The position numbers were made by a program, and so were the translations under genes. From assembly GCA_947593735.1 (NCBI GenBank), contig CANQDT010000014.1, forward strand, positions 1 through 57,347: DNA of 57,347 bases, given 5' to 3'. Positions 34,065 through 42,203 of the stretch are shown piece after piece; position 1 is the stretch's first letter; each line of letters opens with the position of its first letter. Source of the DNA: an uncultured Lachnospiraceae bacterium (GTDB lineage: Bacteria > Bacillota > Clostridia > Lachnospirales > Lachnospiraceae). Under the pieces are notes generated by a model, which was given only the letters and a program-made list of their open reading frames with translations, had not been told where the DNA came from and ran no database searches.

Positions 34065-35204
34065 TCACTTGCCCTCCAGAAGCACATCGACGACGCGCCC
34101 TGCCGCGTGACCGTCCAGGCGGTCATATTGCAGGCTGATAAACCGCTTCCATCTCGCCTCGTCAAGCTCCCCGTCTTTGATCCGGTCCGCCAGTTCCTTC
34201 CAGCCGCGCGCGGTCGGTCCCGGCGCGTCCGCCCAATAGTCCAGATAAAAGCCCCGCTCATACCGTTCATAATCATACGCGTACTGATAAACCGGCTTGC
34301 GCAGCAGGGAAAACTCCACGATCGTAGAGGAATAATCGTTGACCAGCACATCCGCCGCCACATACAGATCCTTTACGTCGTCATAATCCGTGGCGTCATA
34401 GCAGCGCTCCGCATGTATGCGGTCCGACGGATGGATCTTTGGATGAAAACGGAACAAAACCGCCCAGTCCTCCCCGAGCTCCCGGAGGATCTTTTCCGCC
34501 GGGAACCGTTCCAGGATCTGCCCGTCCCGCTCCGCGTCCGCCCGGAAGGTTGGCGTATACAAAAGCACTTTTTTCCCGGCAAGCCCCGGAAACGCGGAAA
34601 GCGCCCTCTCCCGCGCACGTGCCATCTCTTTTTCATCAAAATAAAAATCCGTAACGGGAACGCCGGACGCATGGATGATCTCCCGCCGGACGCCGAACGC
34701 GTCGGCATAAAACGGCGCGACTTTTTCCGAGGAGACAAACAGATGCGTCAACCTCTGATTCCCTCTGCGCACAAGCGCCCGGACCGCCTCATCCTGTTCC
34801 GATGTCAAGCCGAACCGCTTCCACGCCCCCACGCCGTGCCACAGCTGTACCAGCCTGGCTTTCGGCGAAAAATTCATATATGCCAGCGGCAGGAAATTGT
34901 CGTTCAGAAAAACATATTCCGCTGTCGCCAGATGATAATTCCAGACAAGACAGAACCGGACCGCCGCCCAAAAAAGCCTGGCGGCGCGGACAATGCCGTT
35001 CCCGGAAACAGAAAAAAGCTGCTCTTTGGATAATACGACAAAGGTAAACGATCCCCGTTTTTTCATTTCCTCATATATATAGCGGAAATTTCCCCGAAAT
35101 CGGCTGTTGTGTATCATCAAAAAAACAACTTTTTGTCTTCTCAGCGGAAACAGGCGAAGAATATGAAAGAATATGCCATATAACATATATGCTGCTTTTT
35201 TCAT
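34065..35204 (-). CDS. CDP-polyol glycerophosphotransferase, single domain (TagB type)
   Basis: A 379-residue enzyme with only the TagB/TagF-type catalytic domain. Motifs are QLWHGVGAWKRFGL (catalytic His), ASGVPVTDFYF, YTPTFRADA, RFHPKIH and VNDYSSTIVEFSLL. An amphipathic N-terminus (MLYGIFFHILRLFPLRRQKV) may hold it at the membrane. GGAGGAG precedes the ATG at 35204. Being shorter and lacking the extra domain, it may be the priming transferase, while the larger two extend the chain (inference). It follows tarJ by 31 bp. Confidence 0.9.
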   Translation of the reverse strand: MKKAAYMLYGIFFHILRLFPLRRQKVVFLMIHNSRFRGNFRYIYEEMKKRGSFTFVVLSKEQLFSVSGNGIVRAARLFWAAVRFCLVWNYHLATAEYVFLNDNFLPLAYMNFSPKARLVQLWHGVGAWKRFGLTSEQDEAVRALVRRGNQRLTHLFVSSEKVAPFYADAFGVRREIIHASGVPVTDFYFDEKEMARARERALSAFPGLAGKKVLLYTPTFRADAERDGQILERFPAEKILRELGEDWAVLFRFHPKIHPSDRIHAERCYDATDYDDVKDLYVAADVLVNDYSSTIVEFSLLRKPVYQYAYDYERYERGFYLDYWADAPGPTARGWKELADRIKDGELDEARWKRFISLQYDRLDGHAAGRVVDVLLEGK

Positions 35205-35235
35205 TTTCTCTCCTCCGTCGCTTCCGGTCCCGATC

Positions 35236-36261
35236 TTATTTCTCCCAGAGCATGATCGTCTTTCCGATATTTTTCTGAATATCCAGCTCAAACGCCCTCG
35301 TCATATCCTGAATGGAACGGATCTCCACCTGCGCGCCCACGATCTTGCGCAGATACGCCAATATCTCCGGATTGCTCCTGTACAGTTCCACCGTAGCCAG
35401 GAAATCGTCCCGTCCGCTCCGGCTGCTGCCGAACAGGCGCAGCCCTTTCTCCAGCACCATGCGCGTATTGATCGGTATGGCGTACTCCGAGACGCCCAGC
35501 AGGGAGATCGTCCCCTCCGGATTGATATGGTCGATAATCTGGTCGATCGCTCTCTGGGAAAACTGCCCGCCCACGCACTCGATCGCGTGATCGACCATAA
35601 GGTCGGCGGGAACATCCTGAACCATATAGGTCCGGTCCGCAAAGGAAAAATCTGCCAGTTTTTCAAATGCCGCGCCGAAAATATAAAGCCTGGTCTCCGG
35701 ATACATTGCCCGGAACAGTGTCGCGGTGATATAGCCGAGATTCCCGTCTCCCCAGATTCCGACGACATTCCTGCGCTTATGCGCGAACCGGTCGAATCGG
35801 CGCAGCGCGTGGGCGCTGACCGACACAAGTTCCGTAAACGCCGCCACAGACGGATCGATCCCGTCCGGAAGCCGGACGAGCAGATCCCGGTCCATCGCGA
35901 CCGTATCCTGCATGAACCCGTCGAATCCGCTGGCGCGGAACCGGCTGGTCCGTAAATAATTTTCTCCGATCACATCATCCTGTTCGGTCGGCGTATTCGG
36001 GATCATCACGACGCTCTCCCCGGTATGGAACTCGCCGCGCGGATCGCGCACGACTTTCCCGATGGCTTCATGGATCAGCGCCATCGGCAGCTTCTGCGCC
36101 AGGATCTCCGCCGGACGCGCGCCCTGATAATAGCGCTGATCCGCATGGCAGATGGAAAGATGGGTCGGCCGCACGATCACTTTCTCCCCAAACAGATCAA
36201 TCTCATTAAACGCAACCTCAAAACGCCGCGGCGCAACGAGGCGGTATATGGTATTCAGCAT
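35236..36261 (-). CDS. tarJ: Ribulose-5-phosphate reductase (TarJ)
   Basis: A 341-residue zinc-dependent alcohol dehydrogenase-fold enzyme that reduces D-ribulose 5-phosphate to D-ribitol 5-phosphate with NADPH. HLSICHADQRYYQG carries the zinc Cys, IHEAIGKV the zinc His/Glu, and GIWGDGNLGYITATLF the nucleotide fold. It begins 2 bp before the end of the neighbouring tarI and forms the usual TarI-TarJ pair that makes CDP-ribitol. Confidence 0.95.
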   Translation of the reverse strand: MLNTIYRLVAPRRFEVAFNEIDLFGEKVIVRPTHLSICHADQRYYQGARPAEILAQKLPMALIHEAIGKVVRDPRGEFHTGESVVMIPNTPTEQDDVIGENYLRTSRFRASGFDGFMQDTVAMDRDLLVRLPDGIDPSVAAFTELVSVSAHALRRFDRFAHKRRNVVGIWGDGNLGYITATLFRAMYPETRLYIFGAAFEKLADFSFADRTYMVQDVPADLMVDHAIECVGGQFSQRAIDQIIDHINPEGTISLLGVSEYAIPINTRMVLEKGLRLFGSSRSGRDDFLATVELYRSNPEILAYLRKIVGAQVEIRSIQDMTRAFELDIQKNIGKTIMLWEK

Positions 36262-36262
36262 A

Positions 36263-36970
36263 TCAGTCCTCTCCTGCTATCATCGTCTCCGCTACTTTCA
36301 GGTCATAGGGATACGTAATCTTAATATTGAATACTTCCCCTTCTACCAGATGCACGTTCTCGCCCTTGATCACAAAAATCTTCGCCGCGTCGGTCAGGAT
36401 CGCTTTTTCTTCCTCTGTCAGCCCGAGATATAATTCTTTTAATTTCTTCGCGCGGAAGCTCTGCGGCGTCTGCCCCTGATACATCATTTTCCGGTCGGGC
36501 ACCTGGCTGATGAACGACCCGTCCGCGCTCTCGACGATCGTATCGGTCGCCGGGATCACCGTATCGCACGCGCCAAACTCCCTGGCATACCGGATATTGT
36601 CCTCCAGCATCCGGTGCGTCACAAACGGCCGCACGGAATCATGCGTCACAAGGATCGTATCGTCGTCCAGCCCGTATGTTTCTTCAATATAACGGATGGA
36701 ATTCATGATCGTTTCGTTCCGCGTCGCTCCGCCTTCCCGGATCACGACCCGATCCTGATCGGGAATATATTTTCTGATCAGGTCCTTGGTGTGCTCCATC
36801 CACTGCGCCGGGCAGAGGACGATGATCTTCTCAAACTCCTGGTTCGCGTAAAACTTCTCAAGCGTGTGAATGAGAATGGGGCGGTTCCCGATCGTCAGAT
36901 ACTGCTTCGGTTTCTCCACATTTCCCATTCTGCTGCCGATGCCTCCGGCAAGTACAACTCCAAAAACCAT
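36263..36970 (-). CDS. tarI: D-ribitol-5-phosphate cytidylyltransferase
   Basis: A 235-residue nucleotidyltransferase of the IspD/TarI group that makes CDP-ribitol. The CTP-binding signature GVVLAGGIGSRMGN...KPKQYL opens the protein. GGATRNETIMNSI, VTHDSVRPFV and the QTPQSFRAKKL segment are typical. Identity as TarI rather than IspD rests on adjacency to tarJ and to the TagB/F transferases. GGAGA lies before the ATG. Confidence 0.95.
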   Translation of the reverse strand: MVFGVVLAGGIGSRMGNVEKPKQYLTIGNRPILIHTLEKFYANQEFEKIIVLCPAQWMEHTKDLIRKYIPDQDRVVIREGGATRNETIMNSIRYIEETYGLDDDTILVTHDSVRPFVTHRMLEDNIRYAREFGACDTVIPATDTIVESADGSFISQVPDRKMMYQGQTPQSFRAKKLKELYLGLTEEEKAILTDAAKIFVIKGENVHLVEGEVFNIKITYPYDLKVAETMIAGED

Positions 36971-36985
36971 GTCTTTTCTCCTCTC

Positions 36986-38764
36986 TTACTGTAAAGACTT
37001 CCGGATCAATTCAACGACCCTGCGGGAAGAACATCCGTCCAGATCGTCGAAGAAGCGGGTCTTGAACCGCTCGATCTTCTCCGCCTCAAAATCGCCGTCC
37101 CGGATCGCCGTCACCGCCTGCCGGAAGCTATATACGATCTTGCCCGGCACAAACTTTTCAAATTCATAGTAAAATCCGCGGGTTGAAATATATCTCTGCA
37201 GATCAAATACATAAAACAGCATCGGAATATCCAGAAGCGCCGCTTCAAAGATCACGGACGAATAATCCGTGACCAGAAGATCCGTAACAAACAGCAGGTC
37301 GTTCAGCTCGGAATGTTCCGACAGGTCGATGATCACGTCCCGGTATTTTTCCGGGATCACGCTCCGATCCTGCACAAACGGATGATGTTTGACAATGATG
37401 GCGTATTCCCCGCCCAGCTCCTCATACATCCGCACAAGGTCAAACTTGTCGACCGGATAATAGCCGGACAGCTTGCCGTTGCCGCGGAACGTCGGCGCAA
37501 ACAACAGGATCTTCCTGTCCTTCAGCTGCGGGTACTGTTCATAAAACTGCGCGCGCGCCCTCTCCCTGCATTCCGGATCAAAGAACATATCCGTTCTCGG
37601 GATCCCGGTCGCCACCGCTTTTTCCAGCGACAGACCAAAGCCCTCCGCATAAAATTTGGCGATCTCCCTGGAGCTGACAATCGCGTAGTCGTAATTTCGA
37701 TGGGCAGGATTGCTCTGCTTCTGCCCGCCGGTCTTCCCCATCCGGCTGTAGCCGAACGTCTTGAACGCGCCGCACGCGTGCCACAGCTGGATCAGCGTCG
37801 TCCCGTTTCTCCGCGGTATCTTATACAACAGCTGCGTATAATCGTCGACCAGGATCACTTTGGACGTCGCCAGATAAAAGCCGAACCGGAACGCGTTTCC
37901 GATCCCCATATCTTTGATCTCCCGATCGTCCAGGACAAAGCGCATATCGAGCGATTCATCCTCCTTCAGGATCGAGTGGACAAATTCAAAATTGCCGGTC
38001 AGGTCCTTCCGCCGGTCTGAAATAAAGACAATGCGGTTTTTTCGGACCGGAAAAAGGCAGCCCAGCTCAAACGCTTTCTGCGCAAGTTTTATTTTTGTAT
38101 CGCTCTTTCCTATATTCTGGCGCACCATGCGGTTATACCGCCACCGGGCGTGGTTGAGGATCCGTCCGATCCCCTGCCGGTCATTGTTCGGCGCGCTCTT
38201 CACACAGCCGAGCGCCTCCAGGATCCCTTCCACCAGGAAAACCGGAAGGCAGAGCACGCCGACAGGCAGAAGAAAGATCCCCCACAGCGTCCCGACCAAA
38301 TTCTGTATGCCCGCGACGATCGGCGGAAGTTCCTTTCTCCCTGCCACTTCCTTTCTCTGCGTCAGCGTAAACATCGTGCGTTCTTTTGAAAACGTAATGC
38401 GGTACCGCCTGTCCCCGTCGAGCTTTACGTCGCCGCTTAATGTAAACGGCATATGGTCAATGACTGTATCCCCGTACGTGAACTCGAACCAGATATCGAT
38501 CTTCTGGTTTTCCGGCTGGTTAAAAAACAAATAGGACATATTATAGTCATATTTGGCAAAAATCGTGCATGTCTCCAGATCTTCGGCAGGGAAATACGCC
38601 TGCACGAGAATCGGAAGACGGCGGATCTCTGTGCCGTTGGAAAACAGGACCGCGGCTTTCGGTTCATGCACCATCGGGTCATACGGTCCCCTGACGCGGA
38701 TCCCGATGCTGAGCATCTCATCCTCGCGGCTCAGCTCGAGCACTTTTAACTGATATCCTGTCAA
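36986..38764 (-). CDS. Poly(ribitol/glycerol-phosphate) transferase (TarF/TarL type) with N-terminal domain
   Basis: A 592-residue protein with an N-terminal beta-sandwich-like domain (about 1-140), a hydrophobic stretch (about 155-190) and a TagB/TagF catalytic domain. Key segments are IQLWHACGAFKTFGYSRMGK (catalytic His), TGIPRTDMFF, LFAPTFRGNG, KHHPFV and VTDYSSVIFEAAL. It closely parallels the protein at 32366-34057. The start is a TTG at 38762-38764 with AGGAAGG seven bases upstream; no ATG is in a better place. Located directly before tarI-tarJ, it probably uses CDP-ribitol. Confidence 0.9.
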   Translation of the reverse strand: MTGYQLKVLELSREDEMLSIGIRVRGPYDPMVHEPKAAVLFSNGTEIRRLPILVQAYFPAEDLETCTIFAKYDYNMSYLFFNQPENQKIDIWFEFTYGDTVIDHMPFTLSGDVKLDGDRRYRITFSKERTMFTLTQRKEVAGRKELPPIVAGIQNLVGTLWGIFLLPVGVLCLPVFLVEGILEALGCVKSAPNNDRQGIGRILNHARWRYNRMVRQNIGKSDTKIKLAQKAFELGCLFPVRKNRIVFISDRRKDLTGNFEFVHSILKEDESLDMRFVLDDREIKDMGIGNAFRFGFYLATSKVILVDDYTQLLYKIPRRNGTTLIQLWHACGAFKTFGYSRMGKTGGQKQSNPAHRNYDYAIVSSREIAKFYAEGFGLSLEKAVATGIPRTDMFFDPECRERARAQFYEQYPQLKDRKILLFAPTFRGNGKLSGYYPVDKFDLVRMYEELGGEYAIIVKHHPFVQDRSVIPEKYRDVIIDLSEHSELNDLLFVTDLLVTDYSSVIFEAALLDIPMLFYVFDLQRYISTRGFYYEFEKFVPGKIVYSFRQAVTAIRDGDFEAEKIERFKTRFFDDLDGCSSRRVVELIRKSLQ

Positions 38765-38776
38765 TGTCGTTCCTTC

Positions 38777-40159
38777 CTATCTTTTAAAGATTCTAAACAA
38801 TTTCGAGCCATGGATTTTCCGGAGATGCGGATCTTCCCTCTTTTTTTGCGGTACAGGGTCGCGTACTTCCGCGCGCAGCTTCCTTACCTCCGTTTTGAGC
38901 TTGTTGATCCTCCTGTATTCCATCGGATAATACGCATCGAACCGTTCGATCATTTCTTCAAAGCTGATCCCGCAGATCGTCCGGATCATCGGATGCAGGT
39001 CGATCTCCTTCATCTTCCGGTCGAGAGGCGCTTCCTCCGGATCGGCGCCGTTCCGGTAAATATGGTCCAGCCCGTTCGCGTCGAGGAACGAAACATAATG
39101 GTCAAACCGCTGCGCGTGTCCCCTCGTCACACTCTGGAAATCGGTTTTCGCGAACAGGTCGAACAGATCGGTCTTTTCATTGATATCTTTCGCCCAGATA
39201 TGAGGGAACTGATGATACTCCACAAGCTCGCGCATACGGGCGTCATGCGGTATAAACAGCGCCGGCGTCCCCGCGATCGTCGCCGCCACATTGCCATGCA
39301 GGCGGCAGCCGAAGCTCAGATCCGCTTCCCGCAGGAAATCCAGCCAGGTCGGGATATTGACAAAAAACCGGACCCGGTCCTCCCGGTACAGCCGGTCCGT
39401 CATGCGGCATGGAAAGTTTTCCAGATCCTGGCTGTGCACATACGGCGCGCCGGTATAGACAAGCCGAAATTCCGGCAGCCGCTGAGGCAGGTAATAATGA
39501 TCCGGGATCGCCTGCATACTTCTCTCAAGGAAATCCTGCACCGATTCCGGGCACAGCACGTTATTGTTGACGCATACCCTGGATTCCGGCGTCAGCGTCG
39601 TCTTCCTGATGTTCAGCTTTCTGCCGAACGTATACATCGACGGGCATCCGATGACCGTATGGTGCTTGCCCTCGATGTATCCGAGGCTCGTCAGGTAATC
39701 GGCGGTCAGCTGTCCCCGGACGCCTACCATCGCGGACTTGTCCAGCACCGCGTTCATAAACGCCCTGACGTCGTCGTCAAATTCATATCCGAAATTCTGA
39801 TCGATCTCCGTTTCAAACGGCGCGCGCAGACCTACTCCGGTCACTACGCACGGAATTTTCAGCCGTTTGACAAGATTGGTGAGGCTGCGCAGTTCCCCGA
39901 CAAACTGAGGGCGGAACGCATCCGCCAGCGGGATGATGAACGCGTCATAGTTCTCATTGATCTTGTCCGCGTCGTCCGGCCGCACCTTGTAATAATTCGG
40001 CGTGATCACCGTATCCTCGTCCACCATAAGGGCGCGGAAAATGCTGTAGGCGTAGACAAGATTGCCCACATTCTCCCCAATGGCATTGTCAAGCAGCATT
40101 TTTGCCGGATGCATATTATCCAACGGGGATAAGCCTGCCCGGATAAAAATATGTTTCAT
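38777..40159 (-). CDS. Polysaccharide pyruvyl transferase family protein
   Basis: A 460-residue protein of the CsaB/WcaK-like pyruvyl transferase family, whose members add a ketal pyruvate from PEP to cell-surface sugars. Typical segments are VTGVGLRAPFE, VRGQLTADYLTSLGY, the conserved SFGCRLHGNVAATIAGTPALFIPHD with the active-site His, and a long charged C-terminus (about 395-460). The ATG at 40159 has GGAGG seven bases upstream. It is the first gene of the ten-gene surface operon. Confidence 0.88.
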   Translation of the reverse strand: MKHIFIRAGLSPLDNMHPAKMLLDNAIGENVGNLVYAYSIFRALMVDEDTVITPNYYKVRPDDADKINENYDAFIIPLADAFRPQFVGELRSLTNLVKRLKIPCVVTGVGLRAPFETEIDQNFGYEFDDDVRAFMNAVLDKSAMVGVRGQLTADYLTSLGYIEGKHHTVIGCPSMYTFGRKLNIRKTTLTPESRVCVNNNVLCPESVQDFLERSMQAIPDHYYLPQRLPEFRLVYTGAPYVHSQDLENFPCRMTDRLYREDRVRFFVNIPTWLDFLREADLSFGCRLHGNVAATIAGTPALFIPHDARMRELVEYHQFPHIWAKDINEKTDLFDLFAKTDFQSVTRGHAQRFDHYVSFLDANGLDHIYRNGADPEEAPLDRKMKEIDLHPMIRTICGISFEEMIERFDAYYPMEYRRINKLKTEVRKLRAEVRDPVPQKKREDPHLRKIHGSKLFRIFKR

Positions 40160-40189
40160 AGGAGTTCCTCCAATACACATTATTGTTTT

Positions 40190-40195
40190 ATTATA
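40190..40195 (-). promoter_or_regulatory. -10 element of the ten-gene surface operon
   Basis: TATAAT on the minus strand, 31 bp upstream of the pyruvyl transferase start. Instead of a -35 hexamer, a run of eleven T on the minus strand (40208-40218) occupies the upstream region. Confidence 0.55.
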
Positions 40196-40305
40196 CTACG
40201 ATTTTCCAAAAAAAAAAAGACTCTGTTCATGATTGGCGGAAAGCCCGCCCGGCAGCCAACCGGATTTCTGAGGGAAATCGTGGAAAAACAGAGAAATTTT
40301 TGGAT

Positions 40306-40680
40306 TTAGCTAACCCAATCCTCCACTCTGAGATTCGGGATGCGGTCAAATTTCCCGGTATTATGCGTCACCACAGTGATGTCCTTCGCCAATCCCTGCG
40401 CCACAATCTGAACATCATAAGATCCCACAGGTGATCCCTGCTGCTCCAGATAAGCCCAGATAGCCCCGGCTGCCGCTGCATCCTTAGCGTCATACGCCAA
40501 GATGCGGAAGGGCGCCAGAAACATTGCTAAATTCTGTCTGGTTTTTTCTCCCCATTTACTCTTGGCAGCGCCATATTCAAGTTCAAAAACCGTGATAGAC
40601 GAAATTGCCACATCCGTTGGATTCAGAGAAAGCAATTTCGCAGTCAAAGCCGGATAAGAGTTTTTCATATATGTACGCAA
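40306..40680 (-). pseudogene. VapC-type PIN toxin, N-terminus lost
   Basis: About 120 residues of a PIN-domain ribonuclease toxin. The later acidic residues are present in SSITVFELEYGAAKS, DAKDAAAAGAIWAYLE, GSYDVQIVAQGLA and the closing VVTHNTGKFDRIPNLRVEDW. The normal N-terminus with the first catalytic Asp (LLDTN) is absent: upstream of KNSYPAL there are only four codons and then the hairpin at 40686-40712. No VapB antitoxin lies beside it. It is most likely an inactive remnant; a TTG (40680) or ATG (40668) could still start a short product. Confidence 0.8.
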
Positions 40681-40712
40681 AAGGAGCTGCGCACTAATAT
40701 TAGTGCGACAGC
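40678..40712 (-). terminator. Terminator-like hairpin after the esterase gene
   Basis: An 18-bp perfect palindrome CGCACTAATATTAGTGCG (40690-40707) extended by GCTG/CAGC arms, followed on the minus strand by TCCTTTTG. It ends the PutP/HAD/esterase operon and marks the point where vapC is cut off. The short T-run makes termination strength uncertain. Confidence 0.6.
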
Positions 40713-40738
40713 CCCCCCGTTTTTACGTTCGGAACAAC

Positions 40739-41557
40739 TTATACCGTACGTTCCAGCCATTTATCCGCAAGATCGATCCATGTCGCGCACGCCGGCTCCT
40801 GCATCGTATGATTTCGGTCGTCGGTATTCTTGTTCGCGAGGGACAAGCCATGCGGTCCCTTTTCAAATACGTGATATTCCGCCGGGATCCCGTGCTCCAC
40901 CAGAGCCTGGAACAGATACAGGGAATTTTGGATCGGAACGCACGTATCCTCAAACGTATGCCAGAGAAACGTCCGCGGCACATCAGAAGAAACCTGCTTT
41001 TCCAGGGACATCCGTTCTCTCATTTCCGGATCTTCATACTGCGCGCCAAGCAGATTTTTTATCGAACCCTGATTCGCATATTCTCCCGAGGTAATGACCG
41101 GATATCCGAGCATCAGCCCGTTCGGCCGCAGCTCCTCGCTGCCGCACCCGAGTTTTTCCGCCATGCCGCCTTTTCTCCAGAACATACAATAGCTCGCCAC
41201 CATATGGCCTCCCGCCGAAAAGCCGAGAACCACGATCTTATCCGGATCGACATGCCATTCCTCCGCATGCCGCCGCGCCGTGAGGATCGCTTTGCCCAAT
41301 TCCAGATTTGCCGTCGGAAATACGGACGGCGCGAACGAATACCACAACACAGCCGCGTGATAGCCCCGCGCGGCAAACTGCAGCGCGACCATCTCCCCTT
41401 CCCGCTCGGAAGTAAAATGGTATCCTCCACCCGGGCACACAATGACAAGCGGCCGTTTTTCCACCGGTATCTCCCTGCTGTCGCTGATCAGATACGTCTC
41501 CAGCGCCGCGTATTCCTGCGAACCCTCGCAGCGCATGGATATTTTCTCATGAATCAT
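40739..41557 (-). CDS. Alpha/beta hydrolase, acetyl/feruloyl-esterase-like
   Basis: A 272-residue serine esterase. The oxyanion motif PGGGYHF, the nucleophile elbow GFSAGGHM (Ser), the acid Asp in HTFEDTCVP and the final His in KGPHGLSLA give a complete triad. The closest families are acetylxylan/feruloyl esterases and carboxylesterases that deacetylate plant or cell-wall sugars. GGAGGAG precedes the ATG at 41557; the frame is open into the upstream HAD gene but that is its shadow. It follows that gene by 1 bp. Confidence 0.88.
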   Translation of the reverse strand: MIHEKISMRCEGSQEYAALETYLISDSREIPVEKRPLVIVCPGGGYHFTSEREGEMVALQFAARGYHAAVLWYSFAPSVFPTANLELGKAILTARRHAEEWHVDPDKIVVLGFSAGGHMVASYCMFWRKGGMAEKLGCGSEELRPNGLMLGYPVITSGEYANQGSIKNLLGAQYEDPEMRERMSLEKQVSSDVPRTFLWHTFEDTCVPIQNSLYLFQALVEHGIPAEYHVFEKGPHGLSLANKNTDDRNHTMQEPACATWIDLADKWLERTV

Positions 41558-41558
41558 A

Positions 41559-42203
41559 TCATTCTCCTCCAATAAACAAATCTCCGCCGATGGTTTCATC
41601 CGCCAGCGCGCAGATCCTGGACCACTGGCTTTCGGAACAGGCATCGTACACGCCGACGACGGGAAACCCCGCTTTTTTTGCCGTTTCAACCGCATAAAGC
41701 GCGTCCTCATATACTACCGTCTGATCTTTCGGCGTGCCGAGGAACGCCCGGGCAGTCTCGTAGATCCGCGGATCGTCCTTGCCGCAGCCGACTTCCGTAC
41801 AGGAAAAAATCCTGCTGAAATATCCGGCGATCTGATTCCGCTCCAGCGCCGCCTCCGCATGATACCGGTTGTTCGCCGTGGCGACGCACATCGCGACATT
41901 CTGCCCGGAAAGCCGCTCCAGCAGATCGCGCATCCCGTCTTTGACCATGACCGTCTCCGCGTACAGATGCTCCACCTGGCGGTCCACTTCCCGCATGATC
42001 TCGTCAAACTGATCCGTTATCCCATACCGTTCCCGGATATACGCGATGCCCTGGACGATGCTCAGCGATTTCACGATTTCGTCCAGTCCCGGTTCCGGTT
42101 CGATCCCTTTGCTGATCAGATAATTCGACCCCATTCGCTCCCAGATCGGCATGGAATCCATCAACGTCCCGTCAAGGTCAAAGATCGCGCCTTTTATTTT
42201 CAT
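41559..42203 (-). CDS. HAD hydrolase, beta-phosphoglucomutase-like
   Basis: A 214-residue phosphatase or mutase. Motif I is FDLDGTLMDSM, the Thr of motif II is in CVATANN, the Lys is in GCGKDDPRIYE and the acidic motif is VVYEDALYAVETAKKAG. A helical C1 cap covers about 18-85. It is likely to act on a sugar phosphate. The ATG overlaps the putP stop codon by 4 bp. Confidence 0.9.
   Translation of the reverse strand: MKIKGAIFDLDGTLMDSMPIWERMGSNYLISKGIEPEPGLDEIVKSLSIVQGIAYIRERYGITDQFDEIMREVDRQVEHLYAETVMVKDGMRDLLERLSGQNVAMCVATANNRYHAEAALERNQIAGYFSRIFSCTEVGCGKDDPRIYETARAFLGTPKDQTVVYEDALYAVETAKKAGFPVVGVYDACSESQWSRICALADETIGGDLFIGGE

Noticed and set aside
40690-40707. The 18-bp perfect palindrome as a recombination or integration site
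   Set aside because: It lies just past the esterase gene with extended paired arms and a short T-run, so a terminator is the simpler reading. No second copy was found.
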